Source: Amblyomma americanum (taxonomy: Eukaryota; Arthropoda; Arachnida; Ixodida; Ixodidae). From it: a stretch of DNA of 64,000 bases. The notes under the pieces were generated by a model, which had not been told where the DNA came from, made no database searches, and saw only the letters and a list, made by a program, of their open reading frames with translations. Made by a program: the position numbers and the translations under genes. Of this stretch, positions 1 to 10,918 are shown one piece after another. The stretch lies in assembly GCF_052857255.1 (NCBI RefSeq), contig NC_135502.1:159457599-159521598 (forward strand), in the 5' to 3' direction. Numbering within the stretch: position 1 is the first letter of the stretch; the number at the start of each line of letters is the position of its first letter.

Positions 1-1485
1 CACACACGGGTAGGCGGCCCTATAGATACGTGGGCGGCTCGCTGGAGTGGGTATATATCGCATATTGTATATCTGATATTGGTCGCAAAGCCGATGTCTA
101 TTCGTAAACAAGTTTAAAACATCCAAGGTGTTCTGAGAGATGTTCGATCCGAAGAAGCATTCGGTCAGGAAAGATCTTTGAAGGCAGTTCGAAGTGTATA
201 CCGAATTGTTTTTTTCCGAATATATAGCTTTCGTCGAACTATAGGAACTTTTTGGCATTCTTTTATTGACATACTTCAAATAACCCTTGATTTCTGCAAA
301 AAAACACATGGCTAGGCGGCCCTATATATACCTGATCGGCCGGCTGGAATGGGTATATCTCGCATATTGTATATCTGATATTGGTCGCAAAGCAGATTCC
401 TATTGGTAATTAAGTTTGAAACATCCGAGGTGTTCTGAGTGTCACGGATCTCTCCGGATTACACTCGGACCGAAAGAATGGACTAGGCGACGGGTGTACC
501 CGCACAAACGCACATTTAATACACCCTACGTGGCACACACACTAGAACACAAAACTAACAAAACTAACACAAAGTACAAAGACTATAAATACACACGACC
601 CGGGCACATTGCTACTAGCGTCTACTACTAGTGTTCTACTATTACCGGTCGGCGTTCGTGCTCACGGTTGGTTCGGTGTGGCTGCGGCGTTGTATGGATC
701 CAGTAGGCGGCGTCGAGGCGGCGCCCGCCGTGCTTGGACTGGCGTCGCTGGCGGCGTTCGACGTGCTTGGGCTGGCGTTGCTGGCGGCGTCGCTGGATGC
801 GTCGTACAAGCTCCAGGTCCAAGAGCCCGTGGAGATGATGCCGGTGTTGTTGGCGTTGGGGGCACTACCCGGATGGGTTGCAACAGCGCTGGAGACACCC
901 CTGGCCATAGCAGGTGGTAGCGTCCTCTGTCGACTCTCCGAACGGGCTCAGACACGGCAGGAAGTCCACGATGCAATGTAGTAGAACGCGAGCTAACCGG
1001 AGCAGTAGCCGGCGTCGCTCACTTCTAGCCAAAGTGTCCCTGACCCGCCGGAGCCTCCGCTTCTCTGCTGTTCCCCCCTGTGCCTCGCTCTCGCTCGCCC
1101 TTTTATAGCCTCGGTGTTAGTCCACGTAAGCCTTGTCGTCGTCGTCTTCTCTTCTCCACCAATCATCTCTCTCCACCTCAACGAATGCTTCTTCTTCCTC
1201 TTCTTTATACTTCGGTTAATTCGCATCGTCTCCTTCACACCTTTTTTCTTTAAACTTTAATTTAGGCTCCTTAATATATGTGACACTGAGCGATGTTCGA
1301 TCCGACGAAGCATTCTGTCAGGAAAGATCTTTGAAGGCAGTTCGCAGTGTATATCGAATTGTTTTTTTATCGTTATATAGCCTTTGTCGAACTATAGGAA
1401 CTTTTTGGAATTTTATTGACATATATCTCAAATAAACCCTCCATTTCTTCAAGAAAAAAAAACACGCACGGGTATTCGGCCCTAG
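1..1485. repeat. ~300-bp tandem repeat, two units plus the start of a third
   Basis: The sequence starting at 1 recurs at about 301 and again at about 1463, each time opening with a CA-rich run followed by a GG(C/T)CCTA core. Both full units contain the same landmarks in the same order: a GATATTGGTCGCAAAGC block, a GGTGTTCTGAG block, a TTCGATCCGA block and a GTCGAACTATAGGAAC block. The second unit is split by an 846-bp insertion at 440-1285. The array is cut by the left edge of the window, so copy number is unknown. It could be a local satellite or part of a larger repeat. Confidence 0.8.
440..1285 (-). mobile_element. Solo LTR of an LTR retrotransposon inserted in the tandem repeat
   Basis: The insertion begins TGTCAC and ends GTGACA, the TG...CA ends of an LTR, and is flanked on both sides by CTGAG (435-439 and 1286-1290), a 5-bp target site duplication. 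The sibling repeat unit at 1-300 carries the uninterrupted site, which confirms the boundaries. On the minus strand there is a TATA box at 1101-1107 in a GC-rich context (CTATAAAAGGG) and an ATTAAA signal at 515-520, so I read the LTR as minus-oriented with a long R region. There is no internal region, second LTR or pol, so it is most simply a solo LTR left by LTR-LTR recombination. Open frames inside (for example 631-981, GC-rich, alanine and valine rich) are not recognisable proteins. Confidence 0.8.
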
Positions 1486-2570
1486 TAATAGAATGGTCAA
1501 CAGAATAACAGAATGCTTAGAAACGGCCAATGCAACATATTTTTTCTAAGAACAGAAACTATATGGACATGTCCTTAGTGTCCCTTTGAGAAGCAGTATT
1601 TTCTTTTTTGTGTTGTGTAAACTATAGTTGAATACAACCCCAGAATGAAGTGGCAAATGCTTCTCTATAATACACTTCGCAAGTTGTTTGCATGCAAGGT
1701 ACGACTACCTGAGCCAATCAGGGTGGCGCACACTATATATTTGTGTTTCTGCATGCCTACCACACCCATTGCCTTGTGACAGGTAGCTCCATTTCTGTGA
1801 CTGAAGGTGTACTAGTGTTTAGGCTGTTTATTTCTTCAGCAGGTGACAGGATGTCTTTTTATGTTTATGTTTGTTTTCAGATGGGTGGACGTGTTCACAC
1901 AGTGAAGAGGGCGTATATGGCCCACTTTTATTTTTGTCATCACCTGTCCATATTCAGTTATTTAGTCGTCACGTCACAGTTGTTTGAATGGACATTTATT
2001 CACTCCATTGTGGTCTATGCCAAAGAAAGCTGAGTCAAATCCAGGCGAGAGCAGCCACATGTTGATATAGGTGAAGTGGAAAACACGCCTCTTTGCTGTG
2101 CTTTGTCAGCGCATATGCAGTTGAAGTTAATCTGGAGCCCTCCACCATGGCGTCTACAATAGCTCATTAGAGACATTGTCATTCTCATTTTTGCTAATTT
2201 CATTGTGGCAGTGCTCGATGTGCTCGTCTTGTATACGCAGACGTTTAATGGATCACATTGGCCTGTTAACGGGCTCACATCTCATCGTCATCATCAAAAT
2301 TCGCATGCACTGCTGGTTGTGTCCTCCTCCTCCATGCTCATTACAATGCCTGGTCCTTTGAGAGGCATCTGCCACTTCATTCTTAAGTTGTATTTGAGTA
2401 TAGTAAATATGGAGAAACGTAACTAATATTGTATGTAACTTGCGGCTGTGTTGTTCGTGTGGTCTGCGTACAAAACTCTTACTCTTGTTCCATGATATAG
2501 TATGTAGTGTTTTTGTGTTTTATGTACGGCTGTTTCATTAAACAGGCGGTATTGGTGGATTCTGTTTATA
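1486..2570. other. Unassigned AT-rich sequence
   Basis: No domain, RNA or repeat structure was recognised. Short open frames (such as 1743-2033) have no recognisable motif. Confidence 0.5.
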
Positions 2571-3488
2571 CGAGGGGTGATCAGCATATTTTTTACCTCC
2601 TGGTCTGTAACACATTTATTACCTCATGAAAGGGAAGACGTTACAATGAATGAAAAGAAAGTTTGATGTTCCCACTTTTCATGATATTTTCATTTTGCAC
2701 ATGGCACCATTGATATTTAAGTAGTCACAAGGAAAATGTTAGTATACATCAGTGTAGGGTTATAACAGTTTTTCGAAACCAAATTTTGGATGGCAGAATG
2801 TGATCTCCCTATCATTATCCGCCATCGAATGAGTCCAATGTATGATAATGGGTGTTTTTTTTGAGTCAGAAGGTGGGTACAAACTCTATGTACATGCAAG
2901 ATCCAGCTGTGTTGAGTGTGAAAGACCAGGAGTGTAGTGGATGCCCACTGTCTGCATCTCGCATCAGAGTTCGTAGCACATATGGATGAATTTATTTGTG
3001 ATGATTGTCACATTAAGCAGACGGTTATTTCGGGCATTCTTGAACTTAAGGATGCTGAAGGACCATGCACTTTTCCTGAAAGTTTGTCCTAAAAAAATCC
3101 ATCATTTAACATGACAATGCTTGGCATGACAACAAGTTAGGTGGTAATACCACCGTGTTGAATACGCTGCAGTTTCGGGATGTTCTGCATCACCCACCAA
3201 GAGTTCTTACCTAGTGCCTTGTAGCTACTGGCTATTCCGTAGATGAAGAAACATTTGAAGACCTTTAGTGTCCAGTTGGGGCCATCAGCCTCATTCTTCT
3301 CTGAGGGCATGTAAACAACAATAGTACATCGATGACGCAAGGGCATCAGTGTAAGTGGGGGACGATATCAAAAAATGAATTACACCTCTGAAAAAAGACA
3401 TCTGAAGATTTGTTTATATTAATATATTTCACTTTCAGTAATTAGAATGTTATAGACAAGGAGGCAAATTATTCAACACACCTCTCAA
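2571..3488 (+). mobile_element. Degenerate mariner-like DNA transposon
   Basis: About 40 bp at 2571-2611 (starting CGAGGGGTGATCAG) match the reverse complement of 3449-3488 at roughly two thirds of positions, forming terminal inverted repeats; a TA dinucleotide precedes the left end, as expected for the mariner superfamily. Between them are broken transposase pieces in forward orientation: a HDNAWHD block at about 3110, corresponding to the HDNA motif around the second catalytic Asp, then WDVLHHPP near 3175 and a MKKHLKT-like block near 3245. Upstream, at about 2918-2972, a Ser-Val-Lys-Asp...Ser-Gly-Cys-Pro run resembles the linker after the DNA-binding domain. Frames shift and stops occur throughout, so it is dead. 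Mariner is my best family call; the exact subfamily is not decided. Confidence 0.75.
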
Positions 3489-3919
3489 GCTTGGCATATA
3501 TGTATGGGAAATTTTTGCATCTGTATAGTCACTTCCTTATTATTGGAAGCTACTTGAGTCATTTATCCCATGTACCAATGTTTTGTGGCCTCATTATATA
3601 TTATGTTTTAGATGGAGTCCTTGGCTTAATTTTACTTTTCCTGAGGGTTTTCTAAATCTTTTTTTCGAATGTTTGCGCTTCAGCTGAGGTGTAGCTTTGA
3701 AACAGGACAGTATTGGAATGCAATATGCTTGTCCATTCATGTGCTAAGCTGATACAGCGTAAAATGGTACTATACTTGGGGGATTTAACATCCCACCACG
3801 TTAGAGGCATCTAATTTGATCACCTGTGTTCTTTAATTATGAGCTCAAGTGCACCGCGTGAAAGACAAGATGAAATGTTATCCATTTAATTTCATACGAG
3901 CCTAATAAAAGACACATAT
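3489..3919. other. Unassigned AT-rich sequence
   Basis: Nothing recognisable. A short GGGGGATTTAACATCCC stretch near 3778 faintly recalls the tail of the SINE-B family seen at 61051-61284, but too little is shared to call it. Confidence 0.4.
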
Positions 3920-4050
3920 TGTTACGTGACGCCAAGCTGGTGAAGAATACTGAATAACAGATGGCGATGGAATGATTTAATGGCGGTGCGCCTAGCGCAA
4001 GAGCTCCGTGCCGCGCCACTGCCCACTTTGTCGTCTTCGAGTCCGTGACA
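3920..4050 (-). repeat. 3' LTR of the TRIM-like element (131 bp)
   Basis: It differs from its partner mainly by an 11-bp insertion near 3945-3960 (AATACTGAATA region) and a few substitutions, so the insertion is not recent. Confidence 0.8.
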
Positions 4051-4569
4051 CTAGCCAGAGCTGCCGAGCGATCGTCCCGATCGCGCGAACTGAAAGACCG
4101 GCAGTGAAGACGAAACACAGGGCGTGACGATGAGCGTGACAGGACGGATGAACAAAGAAGAGAAGAAGATGCAGGGTTTGCGTCACGATGAAAGAGATGA
4201 ACAGATGATGATCAGATGAGCGCTGGTCCAGGAAGCTTCCGGGCCGTAGCTAGCTAGGTCACTTTGAGCCGACGGCCGAGGCCCATGAACACACCGAACG
4301 GCATGGGCAGGGGCTGTCTTCGAATATGCTGGCGGCTTCTAGAGTCGGTGGGGTCATAGGTTCGAGTAGCGGCGGCGTCGTCAAGTTGTCGTGTCTTCTG
4401 GTCGGGGCAGGGGACGGGGCTGGGGTGAATGACATGGTCAGTTCTGGTCTGGCGGGCTGGGGCACAACCGGGCGGTGCGGGCAGGAACACACGACCGACG
4501 ACCACGGCACACGCAGGACGCCGAAGCTCCAGGACCACGATGGGGATGAACTACGCACCTCACGCCAAA

Positions 4570-4689
4570 TGTTACGTGACGGCAAGCAGGTGAAGACAGA
4601 TGGCGATGGAATGATTTAATGGCGGTGGGCCTAGCGCGAGCGCTCCGTGCCGCGCCACTGCCAACTTCGTCGTCTTCGAGTCCGTGACA
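4570..4689 (-). repeat. 5' LTR of the TRIM-like element (120 bp)
   Basis: It ends in CA next to the candidate primer-binding site. I did not find a clear TATA box; an ATTAAA signal lies within (minus strand, around 4616). Confidence 0.8.
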
Positions 4690-4699
4690 ATATCAGCTG

Positions 4700-5095
4700 A
4701 CTGAGAGACGCAGTCCACCCATATGAGTGATACGAGAGCTGCATATTGGCTCAAATGAGTGATACGAAAGACACATCGGCCCATTCGGGTGATACGAGGT
4801 CCATATTTCGGCTCAAACAACTGATACGATAGACACGTATCAGCACATACTAGGCATACGAGGGACAGATATTCCCTAACGAGGCATACTAAGGACACAT
4901 ATCAGCCCATACGAGGGATACGAAGGACACATATAAGCCCATAAGTGGGATACCAGGGACTCACATATCACCATACGAAACACAAATTGGACACATATCA
5001 TCCCGTATGACCACATAGTATACACATATCACCTCGGATGACCACATACTAGACATATAAATTCATACGAGACACTCATGCATCCATATGAGATG
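4700..5095. repeat. Degenerate 32-33 bp minisatellite
   Basis: About eleven imperfect copies of a unit like ACACATATCAGCCCATACGA followed by GGGATACGAAGG run head to tail. Copies are clearest at 4870-5000 and drift at both ends. It starts directly after the TRIM-like element and ends at the SINE. Spacing is not constant and copies have no unique spacers, so it is not a CRISPR-like array. Confidence 0.8.
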
Positions 5096-5105
5096 TTTCG
5101 ATAGT

Positions 5106-5540
5106 GCCCCGTTAAGCTATTAGCAGACAAGGCAAATGAAATGATGGGTTCGATTGACAGATATATTAAGGAAGCCGACAGTCACCGAAATCAAGGTGCA
5201 AGGGGAATGTTTCTAATTTTGTTTTTAGTTTGTAATGCAATCAATTGGTTTAAAGAAAATTACTTATAAAGCAACAGAAAAAACATCCATTCCTCCGGCG
5301 GGATCCGAACCCACGACCTCCGAATATCGTGTCCGGAGTTTTACCAACTGAGGTGCGTCGACGGCTGTCCAATCTGTTGCTATCCTGGGAATTTATGTTT
5401 TGCGTGTAAGCGAACCTTGAGAGTGTTCAGCAGCGCCACCCTCGTCCATAACGGTGCACGTAGCACGCCCTGTAATACCGCGAGTGTGACGTAGAACGTC
5501 ATCTAACGGCGAGGGCGGAAACTGTGCGAGAGCCCTCTTA
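5106..5540 (-). repeat. SINE-C copy with central tRNA-like core
   Basis: A ~435-bp repeat shared with 22812-23240 and, truncated, 27936-28050. The minus strand contains a tRNA-like segment at 5293-5364 with a GTGGGTTCGGATCCC T-arm (B box) and a degraded D-arm (CACCTCAGTTGG). In the better copy at 22985-23056 the acceptor, D, anticodon and T stems all pair. About 175 bp of unrelated sequence precedes the tRNA-like part and about 190 bp follows it. I treat it as a tRNA-derived SINE or composite repeat, not a functional tRNA gene, because the anticodon loop lacks U33. Confidence 0.7.
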
Positions 5541-7099
5541 TGCTGCCTACACTGTAAAAAAATGCTCCGCAGTACAGAGAAACCCGCTGGTAATGCGTTG
5601 CCGGAAGATTTTCCGCAACATGAGGTACGGACTAAATGTCAGAAACAGAGACTCCGTATGACGACTGTCACATTCTTGGTAACGGAAAGTTACGCCATGC
5701 TATGCACGAGACCGAAATCGTTTTTTCACAACGAATGCTTCTGTTTTGTTCTTATTGAAGTTTCCGCATTGTGTATGCATATGTCCTCCGTTCACTCGGA
5801 AGTAATTTCATCTAGAGCGGAAATTATCTGTATTGTAATTATGCACTTTCTATAGTACATGAACATGCGTCTTCGTAGAGCTTCTGCCCGCTATGTTCAC
5901 TGCAGATATAGCCGTCCAGGTGCCAAAGAAATAAGTATTTTGTACAAGGCTTTCCTTTACGCATATTATGTAGTGCATACGTACAAAGAATGCTGCTTAG
6001 AATGAAGGAGTGGTAAGTGTTTGGTTGAGTACAAGTACATATGTTTTATTTTCATGGCAAACTACACACATTGTACATCTGCACATTGCTGTCGGATCCA
6101 TCTGAAAAGCATAAAAAAATCCTCATTTAGTGGTCACACAACACCAGATATAAATTTCACAAATACATTTCAACTATCCGCTATTGAACAATCGGCTTTC
6201 GTAGAAGCTTTCAAAAGCCATTCACTGAGAACCAACACGTTATAATTTATTGCCCAAAATTCATTTCTCATAACAGTAAACAGTAAAAACCACAGGTCCA
6301 GAAAGAAGCAGACAAAATGCGCTTTCCTGGGTGGCACTGTGCGCATGAAAGTCTTTACAGTTGTTTATCGTTTTGTGCAAATAGAAAGTAGCTCAGGATG
6401 GGGGCCAGATGCAATTCTGTGCAGGTGCCTTTCTGTACATAGTACTAAATGCACAACTTAGCGAGCAAGGAACATTGGTAACATCTTAAAAAGGCGGGGA
6501 GCTTGCCGAATTTATCGTCCATCCAATTTGTTATAGGCAAGACAAGACGAAGCGAAAGTCTCGCACTCAGTTTATATCCAGTTCCCGGGAATGCCCGTTG
6601 CGGCAGATTATGAAGCTTTTTATTATGACACAAACTTGGAATACGGCCCCAGGAAGCACATTTCCCCAAAACTGCATGTTTTCACTCTTAGTTTCCATTA
6701 TCTCAGCATGTGCAAGAAAATGTACTAATATCTGATGTCAATGAAAATGCAGTCAAACGTACCGGAAGCAGCTCACTAAGGCATTCCAATATCTCTGCAG
6801 TGTGCCTCACGAGGAACAGACGCTCAAGTTTCAAAAAAGGGCTCTTGGCAGAAATTTAACCAAAGGCAGCTGCCATGTGAACTTTTTCAAAATGACGACC
6901 CAGAAAGACGAAGTGTCCTCATGTGTCTGATGCAAAAGAAGGATGAAGGCATGAGTCTTTCTGCTTTTTGAACAGCTGTGATACGTTTTTTACTGGTACT
7001 GCTTGGCGCAGCTTCATTCTCCTTCTTCACATTTTGTGAAATAATTATATATCTGCGAAAGATCTCGCTAGCAAACATTTTGGTACTAATTGAGAAGCA
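5541..7099. other. Unassigned AT-rich sequence
   Basis: No recognisable coding, RNA or repeat signal. Minus-strand frames at 6445-6669 and 6887-7078 have no motif I know; the second lies just upstream of a PLE fragment and might be unrelated flanking DNA. Confidence 0.4.
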
Positions 7100-7700
7100 A
7101 AAAGACCCATGTCCTAGGCCTTTTTTGTGACACTAAAGGAAGGCTTGCCTTTTAGGGTCATTGATTACGAAGAGGTCCATGTGGCAACAAACTTTGAGAG
7201 AATTCCTGCAAGGGCTCTATGTTCTGATGCCTAAGAATTTCTCATGAGGTGCCCTGTAGATATATCACAACACCTCAGTGAGCTGTTACCAGCCCTGTGA
7301 GTGCACTGTCACTTGACATCAAGGATATGTACTTTTCCTCGCCACATGCAGCAATGATGTATATGTCAAGCGAAAGCATAAAAGATTTCTAAGTGCAATT
7401 CCAGATTGCTTGCAGAGGAAAGCACAAGAGTGGCCATGCTCAGCTGTTACCTTTGCTTCTTGCTTGAGTTCTACAGTGAGTACTACGTAATGACAGAAGG
7501 TGTCTGCATCAACTCATATTTAACACCCGTCCTGTGCGACCTCCATCTTGCATTACATGAAAGGCACTTTTATAAAACCCTTCATGCAAAGAGTGTCATC
7601 AGGGTAGGTGTGTTCTGTCAGTTTCCTGGTCCTGTGGTTTGTGCTGTGTTTTCTACTCTTAAATTATTTACTCCCTTCATTCTCCACTCCATGAAGCCTG
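7100..7700 (+). pseudogene. Penelope-like element RT fragment
   Basis: Forward frames with several shifts give a run of PLE reverse-transcriptase motifs in the right order: a WQQTLREFLQ-like block near 7180, a SLDIKDMYFS block near 7312-7341 (motif A, with the catalytic Asp followed by the Tyr-Phe-Ser seen in PLEs), and GVCINSYLTPVLCDLHLA near 7502-7555 (the Gly-Ser-x-x-APVL motif B region, here Asn-Ser-Tyr-Leu-Thr). The YVDD box that should follow about 40 residues later is not readable. The longest open piece is 7406-7846. No terminal structure was found, so this is an old internal fragment. Confidence 0.65.
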
Positions 7701-8547
7701 AATGTGCTACACTGGGTTGCTCCATGCGTCATGGAGCAGCCCAGTGGCCATTTTTTTTCTTATACGTCGGAGGCACTCAGCTCGAAACCCATGCTTACTA
7801 TATTCAGCAGACAAGGGTACATTTGAGACACATCATTAATAACTAATTCTCACAGTGGTATCTGGTGCAAGAATATCTAAATACTACTCAATTTTTGCTT
7901 AAGTTTTCAGATACACTCTTAGATTAAAAACATAATTTGGCTACATTAGCAGAAGCACAGCACCAAGGTACTCACCAATTGCCTGAAGCACTGTACGCAA
8001 GTTCTCGTGCCATCATGAATACAGCACACTGTCCACGTTTTCATAATGCCATGTCACTCCAGCACTTCGGTAGCAAAATTTTCCTTTAAAAAAAAGAGTA
8101 GTTTTAATTATGTTAGACTGGTCGTATTTAATTTTACTATATACTATGTACTTCTCATTGTACTGCCCCAGACTAAAAAATACCAATGATCACTCTTTGA
8201 ATTATGTCATATATTGATCACCAAATTTGGTGTAATTAATATGTTCTTAGAAATTCTTATTGAAATAAATCTGACAAAATATTATTTTAGAAAATGTGGC
8301 ACAAGGAAGAAGGATGCTAGCTAGATAAACTGGACGAATGTTTTCAGTTGCATGCAGCCATCGGCACCATTGCACACAAAATGTACAATAAAGTGGGTTT
8401 AACCTTTCCGAATAGAATTTAATGCTGCAAACATTTAAGTAAAAAAATTTCAACCTTCCATTCCGCATAAAGGAAAGAAAATTCCTCTGGTTTTTTTCAC
8501 AAGCCTCTGCAAGTACACAATTCAGTGAATCTACTCTACAAGTACTT
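7701..8547. other. Unassigned AT-rich sequence
   Basis: Nothing recognisable on either strand up to the end of the minus-strand PLE. Confidence 0.4.
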
Positions 8548-8855
8548 GAATCTATCAGCACGAGACAGGGACGAGAAAAGAAACAAAACAGGCACTGACT
8601 CGCAACTGAAGTTTATTGAAGTGAACAGAGAGTATACAGAAAAGCCACACACCACAAACTACACAATTACACATAAGCTACATCACAACATAAGTAAAAG
8701 ATTGTCCTTAACATTCCTCTCATCTAGACAGTCCAACCCGCTGCATGTTAAAGTTATGGGCAGCACACTCACACATTCGTCACCGAGTCATAAGATGTGT
8801 CTAGCCTCGATAATTTTATGGTTAATCTGCTGTGAACGTAGCGCCAAAATGCGTG

Positions 8856-9062
8856 TTACCGAAAGGAATGGCTAGCAGCCTTCACATCCCTTGTAATATG
8901 CAGATAAGTTACAACCTCTACAATATCCAAATACCTCTTGTGCTCCTGTAGCCTTACATTGATACACATTCCAGTTTCACCAACGTAAACCCAACCACAT
9001 GATAATGGTATCCGACACACCACATACATTTTGCAAGGCACATATATGTTGCCACATTTCAC
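8856..9062 (-). pseudogene. GIY-YIG endonuclease domain of the minus PLE
   Basis: A 68-residue frame. It keeps the VYVGETG box (equivalent of YIG), the following Arg in NVRLQEH, and the EHKR stretch typical of PLE endonucleases, whose job is to nick target DNA for integration. A Cys-containing PCKMYVVCRIPLSCG stretch precedes the box, in place of the usual GIY strand context. The downstream acidic residue region is short, and the frame breaks soon after, so activity is unlikely. Confidence 0.75.
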
Positions 9063-9298
9063 TCAACACATGTGCTTTTCCCTAACGAAATTCACAAAAT
9101 TATTAACAATTTTACAGATTGTAGACAGCTTATTAGGGGCCGAACACACCATTTTTACGTCATACCTTCTGGCCACAGTTTTTAAATTTTGCAACAATCT
9201 ATGTATGTACAGTAGCACAGTCAGTCTTTTGGCATCTCACTGGCTGGCCCCGGCCTGATCATGCCAGTCCCTGCGAAGGGGTCTCAGCTTTTAACATG

Positions 9299-9599
9299 CT
9301 AAAGGGAAGAATGGCGCACATCAAGTAACGAGGAAAGCAGGACTGCACACCCGCGCAAAAGTGCCAACCCTGGAGCAGATACAAAATCCAAGAGCGCGTG
9401 CTTGACATTCAGCGTTGACAGTCAAGGAAACGAGGAAACACGGATTTGAACGCTAAAGATTGAACGAGCCCGATCCTTGGCTGCCAACGCTGAATGTCAA
9501 GTACGCGCTCTTAGATTCTGCATCCGCTCCAAGGATGGCACTTGTGCGTCGGTGTGCTCTCCTGTTGTCCTCGTTGTTTGATGCTGCGCCATTCTTATC
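9299..9599. mobile_element. 301-bp foldback element (MITE) with 9-bp target duplication
   Basis: The two halves are near mirror images: 9299-9423 (containing GAAGAATGGCGCACATCA and CTTGACATTCAGCGTTG) matches the reverse complement of 9475-9599 over most of its length, with a ~50-bp spacer. TTTAACATG flanks both ends (9290-9298 and 9600-9608), a 9-bp direct repeat. It sits inside the minus PLE, and the plus PLE copy has no such insert at the equivalent place, which supports it being an insertion. A 9-bp duplication with long inverted repeats is characteristic of Mutator-like elements; that family assignment is inference. No coding capacity. Confidence 0.75.
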
Positions 9600-9856
9600 T
9601 TTAACATGTCAGACCAACTTGCGCAATCTTATATGCTCAGCTTTAACAATTTATCGCACGCTTCTGCAATAGCATGGTTGGGAAATCATGCTTTCATTAG
9701 CCTTAAAATCTTTTTTTGGAAACCTGTTGTCACGCTGTAAAAGCATGGCTTCACCAATACCGAGCCTAGACTTGACGACGCAATGCTATCTTTCACTAGC
9801 TTAGAATCGTTCGACCAACAGTCAAGTAGCTGCTTAACACTCCGGGGTGAATATCG

Positions 9857-10201
9857 CTAGCACACATGGCGTGTGCAGAACATCAAGGTAAGGTTCAGAA
9901 ACCGCCGCTCTTTTTGTTGGGACATTTTCTCCAAGGTAAACTTAAGACAAAGGCCTTGCTCCTTAAACAAGTTCACAATATGTACAGGTCCCACACTATC
10001 GCAACCTTTGTAAAAGACCAGAAAATCATAGACGTAGCGGAAGAATTCCCGCCCCCCCAGCCCATGCAATTTCTTGGCAATCATTCCATCCACCCTACTT
10101 AAGACAATATTGCTTAGCACAGGGGCAACCTTCGAATCGATACATTTAGCAGACTTTTGAACATATGCCGCACTGCCATACTCCACAAACATGCTCTTCA
10201 C
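9857..10201 (-). pseudogene. RT core (motifs B-C) of the minus PLE
   Basis: A 114-residue frame covering the KVAPVLSNIVLSRVD motif (fingers/palm) and RYVYDFLVF (motif C). The second position of the catalytic Asp pair is Tyr-Asp instead of Asp-Asp, so the polymerase would be dead. Motif A lies upstream in another frame near 10350. The matching region of the plus copy is at about 10613-10846. Confidence 0.75.
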
Positions 10202-10918
10202 TTCAAATAAAAGGAGGCAAGTGCCAAAAAAGACATGTTACACACCCGTTCCTAAACACAAGTTCATCGTTGTGCTCCGATATACACATTCATAAGCATT
10301 TCACAAGATTTTCATACGGGATAGAGTAAAATAGTTCTACATCGCCACTAATCACAAGACAATCCGCTGGATTGTCATTCTTAAGATATTTAACCACACT
10401 GCGAATTGAGTACAAGAAATGGATCTTCAAGATGTGAAGTAGATAGATGCTTTTGCAAATAACCAGAGATAATTTTGCATGAATCCTTTTCTGAAATTTA
10501 TCTGAAGAGCATGTTATTGAATAAAATTTATTTGAAGAGCATGTTTGTAGAGTAGCGCAGTGCGGTATGTGTTCTAAAGTCTCGAATATGTAGTGGTTCG
10601 AAGGTTGACCTTGTGCTAAGCGATATTTTCTTGAGTAGGGTAGATAGAATAATTTTCCAGAATGTGCATGTGCTGGGGGAAATATCTTTTGCTATGTCGA
10701 TGATTTTCTGGTCTTTTATAAAGGTTGTGATAGTTCGGGACCTGTACATCTTCTCAAGTTGTTTAAGGAGCAAGGCCTTTATCTCAGGTTTACCTTGCAG
10801 CAAATGTCCCAAGAAAAAGAGCTGTGGTTTCTGGACCTTACCTTGATGTTCAGCACACTTCATGTGTGCTGGCGAGTGTTAAGCTGCTACCTGGCTACAT
10901 GTCGACCATTCCAAGCTA

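Larger units (their letters stand above)
3920..4689 (-). mobile_element. Miniature non-autonomous LTR retrotransposon (TRIM-like)
   Basis: Two direct repeats, 3920-4050 and 4570-4689, bound a 519-bp interior. On the minus strand each starts TGTCACGGACTCG and ends GTCACGTAACA, and the whole is flanked by ATAT (3916-3919 and 4690-4693), a 4-bp target duplication typical of Ty3/gypsy-type integration. Immediately inside the 5' LTR (minus-strand sense) lies TTTGGCGTGAGGTGCGTAG, a plausible primer-binding site starting TGG two bases in. No RT, protease or integrase fits in the interior. An open frame on the minus strand beginning MSFTPAPSPAPTRR (about 4435 down to 4259) could be a remnant of a gag N terminus. 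This architecture matches TRIM elements, which depend on enzymes from another element. Confidence 0.8.
8548..10505 (-). mobile_element. Penelope-like element, minus copy of a head-to-head pair
   Basis: Read on the minus strand, the RT core begins near 10480 with an SGDVELFYSIPYENL block (motif A), continues through an APVLSNIVLSRVDGM block (motif B, ~10110) and FFRYVYDFLVFY (~10035; the catalytic YVDD is YVYD here). A GIY-YIG nuclease follows at 8856-9062 with WVYVGETGMCINVRLQEHKR. The 3' end near 8548 carries AATAAACTTCAGTTGCGAGTCAG and a GTCCCTGTCTCGTGCTG end that is shared with the plus copy. Frameshifts, stops and the foldback insertion at 9299-9599 make it inactive. PLEs are retroelements that prime from target DNA using RT plus this nuclease. 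The 5' part of RT is missing. Confidence 0.8.

Noticed and set aside
4700..5095. CRISPR-like array
   Set aside because: Repeats are contiguous and degenerate with no unique spacers, and the DNA is eukaryotic.
7406..7846. 146-residue novel protein
   Set aside because: Its middle matches the PLE RT APVL motif region; it is a decayed PLE fragment.
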